Source of the DNA: Fidelibacterota bacterium
GTDB taxonomy: Bacteria > Fidelibacterota > UBA2242
Reading direction: 5' to 3'
Assembly: GCA_023133185.1 (NCBI GenBank)
Contig: JAGLWX010000080.1
Location: forward strand, 1-10,752
DNA length: 10,752 nt
This document shows positions 1-5,731 of this stretch, piece after piece (the first letter of the stretch is position 1; the number at the start of each line of letters is the position of its first letter). Both the position numbers and the translations under genes were made by a program. The notes beneath the pieces are model-generated. The model did no database searches, was not told the origin of the DNA, and saw only the letters and a list, made by a program, of their open reading frames with translations.

Positions 1-180
1 TATGGAGTATTCGGCAGCTCTATTGGTGGGATTTTAGGCGCAAAGCTTTATGTTCATTTTGTTGATACCCTGAATCAACCTCGCACGTTATGGTTGATTT
101 TTGCAATGATCGGCGTTTTTACTATTATCAGTTTGTCTCTCTATAATAAATTCCTGATACCGAAAGAAACCGGTAAATAG
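1..180 (+). CDS. C-terminal end of a multi-pass membrane protein, probably an MFS-type transporter (5' partial)
   Basis: Frame 1 is open from the first base to a TAG at 178-180 and gives 59 residues. They read as a glycine-rich membrane helix (about residues 2-20, with a SSIGGILGA stretch), a short polar loop with NQPRT, and a second strongly hydrophobic helix (about residues 30-47, WLIFAMIGVFTIISLSL), ending in a short charged tail (PKETGK). Two last helices, a glycine-rich first one and a short cytoplasmic tail are typical of the end of 12-helix major facilitator transporters. That assignment is inferred from pattern only, as no signature motif of the family lies in this fragment. The next gene starts 25 bases downstream on the same strand, so they may share a transcript. 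Substrate unknown. Confidence 0.6.
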   Translation, partial: YGVFGSSIGGILGAKLYVHFVDTLNQPRTLWLIFAMIGVFTIISLSLYNKFLIPKETGK

Positions 181-205
181 ATCGGCGTTACCGTAGGGTT
201 GTGAG

Positions 206-736
206 ATGAAGATACCGAAACGTCTGCTGCGGAAAATACTTCGTGACTGTAAACGGTCCGGTTCCGGAAGCCGTGCCGCCGACATTAAAAACAAAAAGTT
301 TCTGATCTGTTTTCCTTTCGATGAACAATACCAGAAAATTGCATTCAGGGTCTTCTCGCCTGTTATCAAATCCCACCGGGAGAACTGCATGTGTCTGATC
401 TCCGAAAATGCCCGTGATTTACTTTGTGAAATGAACGATGATTCTATAATTATTGTGTCTATCCCTGAGGATATTCAGCGGAATCCGTTATTGCCTTCAG
501 GCGCAAGTGAAAAAATTCAAAGCGAATATTACACGGTTGCTGTGGATTTGAATACAGGTTTTCACCCCTATACTGCGGCGGCGGTATTAAAGGCCAACGC
601 TCCAAAACGCATCGGTTTTCAATCGGAATATTCGGATTATTTTTTCAATATACAGATGACGAAAAAAGAGGATGATCCGGTTGAATCTTCCTATCGGTAT
701 ATTCATCATTTAATGGTTGATTCGTTTAAATTGTAG
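206..736 (+). CDS. Hypothetical protein resembling the N-terminal lobe of family 9 glycosyltransferases (heptosyltransferase-like)
   Basis: 176 residues. The basic N-terminus (MKIPKRLLRKILRDCKR) has no signal peptide. A short beta-strand (KKFLICFP, 31-38) is followed by alternating helices and strands (DSIIIVSIP, 79-87). The most telling stretch is 111-149: a VAVDLN strand, a helix rich in alanine, then APKRIGF and YFFNIQ. This order resembles the DLQG...RLTGAPRRIGF region closing the N-terminal Rossmann lobe of heptosyltransferases. The family is usually about 330-370 residues; here a TAG follows soon after, and no C-terminal nucleotide-sugar-binding lobe is encoded. It is therefore a one-lobe relative or a truncated remnant. 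The ATG at 206 is the first in frame, with only a weak upstream ribosome site. It lies 25 bases after the transporter end and is probably cotranscribed. The glycosyltransferase resemblance is an inference; enzymatic activity is unlikely without the second lobe. Confidence 0.6.
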   Translation: MKIPKRLLRKILRDCKRSGSGSRAADIKNKKFLICFPFDEQYQKIAFRVFSPVIKSHRENCMCLISENARDLLCEMNDDSIIIVSIPEDIQRNPLLPSGASEKIQSEYYTVAVDLNTGFHPYTAAAVLKANAPKRIGFQSEYSDYFFNIQMTKKEDDPVESSYRYIHHLMVDSFKL

Positions 737-832
737 TGCGTATTGATGATGGTTATAACCCATTCATGTCCATATAGAGTGCCAGTGGTAAATTTCGCAG
801 TGAGAAGTCATAAAATTAAAATAAAATTTTCC

Positions 833-861
833 TTGACGAACTGCTTGTATCCGATTATATT
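833..861 (+). promoter_or_regulatory. Sigma70-type promoter for the zinc-ribbon/DUF3467 unit
   Basis: TTGACG at 833-838 (5 of 6 to consensus) and TATATT at 856-861 (5 of 6) are separated by exactly 17 bases. Transcription would start near 868, giving a leader of about 20 bases that includes the AGGAG ribosome site at 879-883. Confidence 0.65.
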
Positions 862-878
862 TACCGCCGCAAATTAAT

Positions 879-883
879 AGGAG
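879..883 (+). promoter_or_regulatory. Ribosome binding site fixing the start at 889
   Basis: AGGAG lies five bases before the ATG at 889, a good Shine-Dalgarno match that supports this start codon. Confidence 0.75.
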
Positions 884-888
884 TCTCG

Positions 889-1353
889 ATGGAAGATTTG
901 GCATGCCCGGAATGTGGCGCTCCCCTGGAAGAGCAAGACTTGAGAGAATCGCTGGTCTGCAAAAGTTGTAAAACAAAACTGCGCAATCCCAAATATCTGA
1001 ATTTCCTGGAATTGCTGATGTATCACGATATTGTTGAAGATATTGATTTCTTTGATATAAGTTTGTATCGTAACGAGATTCTCAAAGGGGAACGGGAAGA
1101 TTTTGATGAACATGACCCCGATCCCTCAAAATTCGAAAAACACAAAGAAGTCTGGGATGAATTTGAAGATGATATAGAACTTAAGAAAGCTCTAAATAGT
1201 GAAAGTGATATCGAAGATGAAGCCTGGAAAATATTTGATCCGGATATTTCGATAGATGATGACTGGGAAGCAGATAAAGAAGATAATGGTTCTGATAAAA
1301 AATTGAAAAAGAAATTGAATAAAAAATCGAAGAAAAGATCGAAAAAAAGATAG
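889..1353 (+). CDS. Zinc-ribbon protein with acidic body and lysine-rich tail, function unknown
   Basis: 154 residues. The N-terminus is a compact zinc ribbon: Cys6-x2-Cys9, 14 residues, Cys24-x2-Cys27, with CPECG and CKSC knuckles. Residues 36-66 form a plausible helical segment. From about 50 to 135 the chain is very rich in Asp and Glu. From 137 to the end it is almost pure Lys/Arg with a few Ser, Asn and Leu. No signal peptide or membrane segment is present, so it is cytoplasmic. The ribbon resembles those in Trm112-like and TFIIB-like small proteins, but the rest matches no family I recognise. Zinc binding is well supported; nucleic-acid or ribosome contact through the basic tail is inference. 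It has its own promoter and ribosome site and is followed 12 bases later, in the same reading frame, by the DUF3467 gene. The tail codons are A-rich and include a run of seven A at 1342-1348. Confidence 0.85.
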   Translation: MEDLACPECGAPLEEQDLRESLVCKSCKTKLRNPKYLNFLELLMYHDIVEDIDFFDISLYRNEILKGEREDFDEHDPDPSKFEKHKEVWDEFEDDIELKKALNSESDIEDEAWKIFDPDISIDDDWEADKEDNGSDKKLKKKLNKKSKKRSKKR

Positions 1354-1365
1354 TAGGTACAATTC

Positions 1366-1689
1366 ATGGAACCCAAAAAACCGGTTACTCAATTAAAAAT
1401 CGAATTACCCGAAGCAAAAGCCGAAGGCAATTACAGTAACTTTACGGTTATTTCACATTCCGGTGCGGAATTCGTAATAGACTTCGCCAGAATTATGCCG
1501 GGTACTCCCAAGGCGGTTGTCCAGAGCCGTATTATCATGACGCCAATGCACGCCAAAACACTTCTCTATACGCTGCGGGATAATATAGCCAAATTCGAAT
1601 CCAAATTCGGTGAGATCAAACTGCCGGAAAAAGGTTCGGATACACCCTTCGGGTTTAATCCAGCTCCGAAGGATGGCTTACCCAACTAA
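1366..1689 (+). CDS. DUF3467 family protein
   Basis: 107 residues, the usual size of the family. The recognisable core runs from about 18 to 84: EGNYSN, then ISHSGAEFVIDF, IMPGTPKAVVQSRI, TPMHAKTLL and LRDNIAKFESKFG, in the order expected for DUF3467. The last 25 residues are a polar, proline- and glycine-containing tail that is probably disordered. There is no signal peptide, so it is cytoplasmic. The family is widespread in bacteria, but its function is not established to my knowledge. It lies 12 bases behind the zinc-ribbon gene, in the same frame, separated by tandem TAG TAG stops; its own ribosome site (TAGG around 1354) is modest, which suggests translation coupled to the upstream gene. 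No terminator is apparent in the 43 bases before the convergent gene that ends at 1733. Confidence 0.88.
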   Translation: MEPKKPVTQLKIELPEAKAEGNYSNFTVISHSGAEFVIDFARIMPGTPKAVVQSRIIMTPMHAKTLLYTLRDNIAKFESKFGEIKLPEKGSDTPFGFNPAPKDGLPN

Positions 1690-1732
1690 TATTTATACCT
1701 AAAATCGTTATTGTGTAATGTAAATTTGCTGC

Positions 1733-3778
1733 TTACAGAAAGCGGTCAAAGTATTCCAGCAATTTATGCATTAGATCAATGTAAGTAGGATCCGACGTCA
1801 ATTGCGATCCTTCCCATGGATAGAATATAAAGTCTATGCGCTTCTGAATATTCAGCATCTGCCGGGTCAATTCAAAAGCGTTTATCATCGGGGCTAAAGG
1901 ATTAGTGACACCCTGGATGAGCAGCAGTTTCCCACGGAGATTACTATAGATATCCGGCGAATTTAGTGACAGTTGATAATCCGCAGCGGCAATTTTTCGG
2001 AAGATATTTCGTTCATAAATTGAGTAAGACCGTTCCCAATTGTTTTCAGAAGGAATCACGATACCGACGCTGAAACGATCCGGTTCCCGCAATAGCGCCA
2101 TCAGGCTCAAATATCCGCCGTAGCCGAAGCCCCAGATTCCGATTCGGGATACATCGATGAATTCTTCTTTAGCAAGCAAGCCGATTACTGCATCAATATC
2201 CTGAAGTTGCATCTCCAGCGGTTCAAGCCCGCGGTCAGCATCAATTTTTTCGGGAATTTCCGGTAGAGTAGGATAGTCGATTTCGGCAACAATATAACCC
2301 TTGCTGCTGATCCATTGGGCAATCAAGTTGGAAAATTCCCATTCATAAAGATCAGACACCGGTTTCTTGGCTTCATTCAGGAAGAGGATCAGGGGATATT
2401 TTTCTGAAGCCAGGTGATCCTCAGGATACCAGAGCGTATAGTGCACATCATTACCGGTTTTTGAATTTCGTGTTTTTTTATTTAGCGCAGTCATCAAGTG
2501 CTGCGCATTGGGAATCCGGGCGTCCGGAATTAACAACGGTTTGGATTTACTGACCGGAAATGTTCTTGTCCAGTACAGCTGTGGAGGTATTGACGCAGTT
2601 GAAAACACATCGATCAGGTACTGTCCGGTTGATGACAGCGCAAAGTCGTGGCAACCGCGTTTGTAAGACACTTTCACCACTTTATCGTTTTTCCTGTCAA
2701 TTGTATAAATGTGTTTTTCGTAATGGTTGTCTTTATTGGCGGTAAAGAAAACCTGATCATCTGCCGCCCGCACCGCATAATCAAAAACAGTCCATTTGCC
2801 CCGTGTTATTGAAATGGGTGTTTTATGCTGCAAGTCAACGACAAAGATATGCTGGTAACTGTTTTGGGTATCGCCGAACAGAATTTTTTGTTCCTGATTT
2901 GTCCAGAACAGCTTCGACCCAAAATCATTGCACCATAATTCAGATTGCCTACTGTACAAAGTGTCGATCTGTTGCGATTTAATGTCAATCAGGACAATAT
3001 TTCGCTTAGTTAAATCTCCGGTCATGTAGTCGATTACCAGTTTCTTTTCATCCTCGCTCCAGAGCATGTCCCGCACAAAAAGCTGCCGGTCTTTTGATAA
3101 AACGATACGTACTGTCGAGTTATCTGATGCCAAATTAAAAATTAATATAGCCCGGGCATGATTTTCGACGAAGTCAGGAATAGCAATTTGTCTGCCGGAT
3201 GGTGACCACTGATAATGAAATATTGTGCCGCTATCGCTATAAAAGTCTGTTTTTTGATGTTGGTTACCCTGCATTGTATGAGATAGCTGTATCTCACGAC
3301 CCTCTTTGACACCGATTAGCCGTAGCGTATTATCCCGGATAAATGAAACATATTTGCCGTCGGGAGACACCGCTGGAGCGATTTCTCTGGAATCTGTAAT
3401 GGTCAATGCCACCGGCTGATCCTGTTTGTTTGGTATGAGGGTGTAAATATCTCCCCGGTATGTAAACAGGAGTTTCTGTCGGCGGGGAAACCAGGACAAG
3501 TTCCCGATGATCTGATCCGGGTTGCCGGAATTTTCATTATTAAAGGTCGTCAGCTGTCTTAATTTTCCCGATGGAATCTGCGCCAGCCATATATCGCCGT
3601 AGCGGTAGCCGTTTTTGTTCCAAATGAATGCAACGGATGAATCTCCGGGCGACCAGCATATAGATGCAGGTGAATTGCCGTAAAACGCAGGTTGTTGAAA
3701 AATTGCCTCCGGACCCGGGACTCTCTGAGCAGTTATGGTAATCGAAAAAACACATGCGACAAAAAATATTTTTTTCAT
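1733..3778 (-). CDS. Exported S9B (DPP4-like) pseudopeptidase: catalytic triad lost
   Basis: 681 residues, close to the usual 700-750 of bacterial dipeptidyl peptidase IV proteins. A Sec signal peptide (MKKIFFVACVFSITITA) is followed by a beta-propeller with repeated WSP-type blades (about 30-430, for example WSPGDSS, SPDGKYVSF, WSPSGRQIAI) and an alpha/beta-hydrolase domain (about 440-681). The nucleophile elbow is present as WGFGYGGY, but the position of the catalytic serine in WGWSYGGY is Gly552 (codon at 2123-2125). The acid is Asn626 in QGVTNPL instead of Asp, and the histidine position is Ser658 in WEGSQL. The spacing from 626 to 658 equals the 32 residues between Asp708 and His740 of human DPP4. 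The oxyanion tyrosine (Asn/Glu at 468-469) and the propeller Glu-Glu pair (Ser-Asp-Ser, 181-183) are also missing. The frame is otherwise clean. It is probably a periplasmic or surface binding protein. Ribosome site AAAGG lies just before the ATG. Confidence 0.9.
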   Translation of the reverse strand: MKKIFFVACVFSITITAQRVPGPEAIFQQPAFYGNSPASICWSPGDSSVAFIWNKNGYRYGDIWLAQIPSGKLRQLTTFNNENSGNPDQIIGNLSWFPRRQKLLFTYRGDIYTLIPNKQDQPVALTITDSREIAPAVSPDGKYVSFIRDNTLRLIGVKEGREIQLSHTMQGNQHQKTDFYSDSGTIFHYQWSPSGRQIAIPDFVENHARAILIFNLASDNSTVRIVLSKDRQLFVRDMLWSEDEKKLVIDYMTGDLTKRNIVLIDIKSQQIDTLYSRQSELWCNDFGSKLFWTNQEQKILFGDTQNSYQHIFVVDLQHKTPISITRGKWTVFDYAVRAADDQVFFTANKDNHYEKHIYTIDRKNDKVVKVSYKRGCHDFALSSTGQYLIDVFSTASIPPQLYWTRTFPVSKSKPLLIPDARIPNAQHLMTALNKKTRNSKTGNDVHYTLWYPEDHLASEKYPLILFLNEAKKPVSDLYEWEFSNLIAQWISSKGYIVAEIDYPTLPEIPEKIDADRGLEPLEMQLQDIDAVIGLLAKEEFIDVSRIGIWGFGYGGYLSLMALLREPDRFSVGIVIPSENNWERSYSIYERNIFRKIAAADYQLSLNSPDIYSNLRGKLLLIQGVTNPLAPMINAFELTRQMLNIQKRIDFIFYPWEGSQLTSDPTYIDLMHKLLEYFDRFL

Positions 3779-3825
3779 GGAAAAACCTTTATTAAATCTT
3801 TTATAGCAATTTTCAAAAATTTTGT

Positions 3826-3855
3826 TCTATATAACGGCATTCTTTGATTTTGCAA
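3826..3855 (-). promoter_or_regulatory. Possible weak promoter for the S9 gene
   Basis: On the minus strand TTGCAA (3855-3850) is followed after 18 bases by TATAGA (3831-3826), each 4 of 6 to sigma70 consensus, about 47 bases before the ATG at 3778. The surrounding sequence is very A/T-rich, so a chance match is quite possible. Confidence 0.25.
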
Positions 3856-3860
3856 ATAGA

Positions 3861-3936
3861 TTAACCACCCCTTTCTCAAAGAGACTCCCGGTGGAGAAGT
3901 CCTCTCCTTGGTAAGGAGGGGAAAAAGGGGAGGTTA
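3861..3936. repeat. Palindromic extragenic element with nested hairpins
   Basis: The outer arms at 3862-3877 and 3921-3936 are inverted copies matching at 14 of 16 positions (TAACC-A/T-CCCCTTT...). Nested inside are CTCC/GGAG around a CGGT loop (3885-3896) and a nine-pair stem CCTCTCCTT/AAGGAGGGG with a GGT loop and one G-T wobble (3901-3921). The C-rich left side, G-rich right side and multiple nested stems are typical of REP-like or MITE-like dispersed elements. Only one copy is in this window, so its repeat status is inferred. It lies between the S9 and methyltransferase genes. Confidence 0.6.
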
Positions 3937-4079
3937 CAAACTTTTATTATAGGACATTTCTTTTGTTTCAAGAAGACCTCCAGTGAGGCAATTTATTACA
4001 ATCATTATTTTAAACACAACCGAAATAAAGTAAGGATTCCAACGGGAATTTTCAAATGCTTTTAATGGTATGCGATAAA

Positions 4080-4736
4080 TTAAGCGATTTTCTTTAATAA
4101 AAAGATTTTATGGGCGTGAAAATGACGAAATACCCACCAGGATTTTTGGATATTAAAGCCGGCGTCTTCAACTTCCCGTTGCCATTCTTCGGGGCTCGCC
4201 ATAAAAATCCGCTTAGGGCGTTTGGCAATTCTACGCTGAAAAGAGTGAAGGGGCGTGTGAATATATGTGGATACAATTGCCCAATTACGGGTTACGCGGT
4301 TCAGTTCTTTCAGGATTTGATGGCGTTTCTCCCCGGTCTTCATGTGCTGGAGGAGCCGGAAATTGAAAACGATATCGAAACTGTTGTCCGGAAAAGGAAT
4401 ATTGAAAACGTTCGCCACCAGAGATTTGGCGATTTCGTGGTGTTGTTCCCGTTGATATAATGCCGCATAGAGATTCAGGTCGGCGTTGGATACATTCAGA
4501 TCGTGTTCCAGGAAAGTCTGTGTGAACCTGCCGTAGCCCGTTGGAATATCAAGCAGGGTTTGCTGTGAAGAAGAAATATTTCTTAGAATGCGATCAACCA
4601 ACCGAATTTCCCGCAGGGATACTATCCGCTGGTCAAGGTGTTTATAACGGGATTCAGCGTATTTACGAACGCTGTCGATACTTTTCCAGGTTTTGGAATA
4701 GGATTTAGGTTCAGGTAAAGGAGGGTCGTCGCTCAA
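4080..4736 (-). CDS. Class I SAM-dependent methyltransferase, substrate unknown
   Basis: 218 residues, a single Rossmann-like domain of the Methyltransf_11 type. Motif I is LLDIPTGYGR (61-70), the glycine-rich SAM loop, in the DxPxGxGR variant. An acidic residue for the ribose follows in NADLN (Asp86). Motif II/III appear as VFNIPFPDNSFDIVF (110-124), then LLQHM (128-132). The C-terminal part (ASPEEWQREVEDAGF, about 180-194) is the helix that commonly precedes the last strands of such enzymes. No signal peptide, so cytoplasmic. The start must be TTG at 4736: an in-frame TAA lies two codons upstream, and no ATG or GTG occurs in the conserved N-terminal part. No Shine-Dalgarno sequence precedes it. 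It has its own promoter (4777-4805). Small-molecule, lipid or glycan methylation are all possible; the sequence does not decide. Confidence 0.85.
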   Translation of the reverse strand: MSDDPPLPEPKSYSKTWKSIDSVRKYAESRYKHLDQRIVSLREIRLVDRILRNISSSQQTLLDIPTGYGRFTQTFLEHDLNVSNADLNLYAALYQREQHHEIAKSLVANVFNIPFPDNSFDIVFNFRLLQHMKTGEKRHQILKELNRVTRNWAIVSTYIHTPLHSFQRRIAKRPKRIFMASPEEWQREVEDAGFNIQKSWWVFRHFHAHKIFLLKKIA

Positions 4737-4776
4737 ATTTTACTTTTAATGATTGTTTCAATGTCAAACGTCTGGG

Positions 4777-4805
4777 ATTTTACACTCATAAATCAAGAAT
4801 GTCAA
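4777..4805 (-). promoter_or_regulatory. Strong sigma70-type promoter for the methyltransferase gene
   Basis: Reading the minus strand, TTGACA (4805-4800, 6 of 6) is followed after exactly 17 bases by TAAAAT (4782-4777, 5 of 6). Transcription would begin near 4770, giving an A/U-rich leader of about 34 bases. A second TTGACA (4767-4762) and TAAAAT (4742-4737) follow with a 19-base gap; that copy ends directly at the start codon and is less likely to be used. Confidence 0.65.
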
Positions 4806-4842
4806 ATTCTTTGCGCCCGGATAGAAAAATAATTGTAAACAT

Positions 4843-5721
4843 TTAGGACTGACTTAACAGTCGCTTCATTTCACTGATGTATTCCGGGGACGTGCCACAA
4901 CAACCGCCGACGATTTCCACACCGATATCCTTAATAGCTTTGATATTTCGGGCATAATAGGCCGGACTTTCAGGGTAATGCAGCTGTCGCTCTTTCATTT
5001 CCGGAATACCGGCATTGGGTTGTATAATGACCGGATTTTTTACACAGTTTTTAATTTCTTCAGCTAGCTTGACCATATGATCGCTGCCGATCGAGCAGTT
5101 GGCGCCAACAGCAGTGGCTCCGGCGTCTATTAGAATTTTCATGCTGTCAGACACGGGATTTCCCATTATCGTATTAAAACCGTTTGATGTGTTTTCAAAG
5201 GTAAGTGTAGCGAAGATTGGCAAGTCGGATACCGCCTGAATTCCCCGGATAGCCGCCAGGGATTCATTTATATCGAACATGGTTTCAACAATAAAGACAT
5301 CCACACCGGCATCGGCGAGGAAATAGGCTTGTTCGGAGAAATTCTGCTGAGCCTCGTCGCTGCTGATGAGTCCAAACGGTTGCAGCATGTCTCCCAGAGG
5401 CCCGATATCGCCGGCGACAAATTGGTCCTTTGAGACAGCCTGTCGGGCAATTGCAGCGGCGGAGCGATTGATGTCTTCGGTTTCGTTTTCCAGACCGGCT
5501 TTTTTCAGTTTAATTCCGGAACCGCCGAAGGTGTTGGTGGTAATCATATCGGAACCGGCGTCGAGATAAGTACGGTGGATGTCCAGAACGATATCGGGTT
5601 TTTCAAGATTCATCAATTCCGATACTGTTCCGCTTTTTATGCCCTTGCGCATCAGCATAGTGCCCATAGCGCCGTCGAGAAGCAAGCCGGTTCTTTTGAT
5701 ATGTTCTATAACTGTCATCAT
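4843..5721 (-). CDS. Stand-alone homocysteine S-methyltransferase (MetH N-terminal-type domain)
   Basis: 292 residues forming one complete Hcy-binding TIM barrel. LDGAMGT (15-21), TTNTFGG (61-67) and ETMFD (146-150) are family motifs. The three zinc-binding cysteines are present: Cys209 in GANCS and Cys274-Cys275 in GGCCGTSPE. The enzyme transfers a methyl group to homocysteine to make methionine, in the cytoplasm. Full cobalamin-dependent MetH is about 1200 residues with folate, cobalamin and activation domains. None of these follow here, so the methyl donor must come from a separate protein or from a donor such as S-methylmethionine or a betaine-like compound. The gene begins 10 bases after the stop of the secreted nuclease, on the same strand, so it is likely cotranscribed; the start is one of two adjacent ATG codons (5721 or 5718), with GGA about eight bases before the first. 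No methionine- or SAM-linked riboswitch is visible upstream. Confidence 0.92.
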   Translation of the reverse strand: MMTVIEHIKRTGLLLDGAMGTMLMRKGIKSGTVSELMNLEKPDIVLDIHRTYLDAGSDMITTNTFGGSGIKLKKAGLENETEDINRSAAAIARQAVSKDQFVAGDIGPLGDMLQPFGLISSDEAQQNFSEQAYFLADAGVDVFIVETMFDINESLAAIRGIQAVSDLPIFATLTFENTSNGFNTIMGNPVSDSMKILIDAGATAVGANCSIGSDHMVKLAEEIKNCVKNPVIIQPNAGIPEMKERQLHYPESPAYYARNIKAIKDIGVEIVGGCCGTSPEYISEMKRLLSQS

Positions 5722-5731
5722 TATTTTTCCA

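Larger units (their letters stand above)
737..888. other. Intergenic region with one promoter and a 10-base perfect palindrome
   Basis: The 152-base gap holds the promoter and ribosome site of the zinc-ribbon gene in its last 60 bases. A perfect palindrome GGTTATAACC lies at 751-760, about 70 bases upstream of the -35 box. It could be a regulator half-site pair, but it is short, A/T-centred and unsupported by a second copy here. No hairpin followed by a T-run, hence no intrinsic terminator for the gene ending at 736, is visible. Confidence 0.5.
3779..4079. other. Intergenic region of 301 bases: weak promoter, palindromic element, no gene
   Basis: No coding frame is convincing here. Bases 3779-3860 are A/T-rich and lead into the S9 gene. 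3861-3936 is a structured palindromic element described separately. A short hairpin follows at 3977-3988 (CCTC, loop CAGT, GAGG), and a five-base-pair hairpin at 4036-4049 (ATTCC/GGAAT) lies just beyond the end of the methyltransferase gene. Neither has the stem length and T-run expected of an intrinsic terminator. Confidence 0.6.

Noticed and set aside
751..760. Perfect palindrome GGTTATAACC as an operator
   Set aside because: It is ten bases long, single in the window and about 70 bases from the -35 box; chance occurrence is likely.
1023..1376. Minus-strand open frame with Ser- and Phe-rich translation opposite the zinc-ribbon gene
   Set aside because: The odd composition is the complement of Asp/Glu/Lys codons on the plus strand, which has a promoter, ribosome site and cysteine motif.
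4036..4049. Hairpin ATTCC/GGAAT as terminator of the methyltransferase gene
   Set aside because: The stem has only five pairs, is weak, and is not followed by a continuous T-run on the minus strand.
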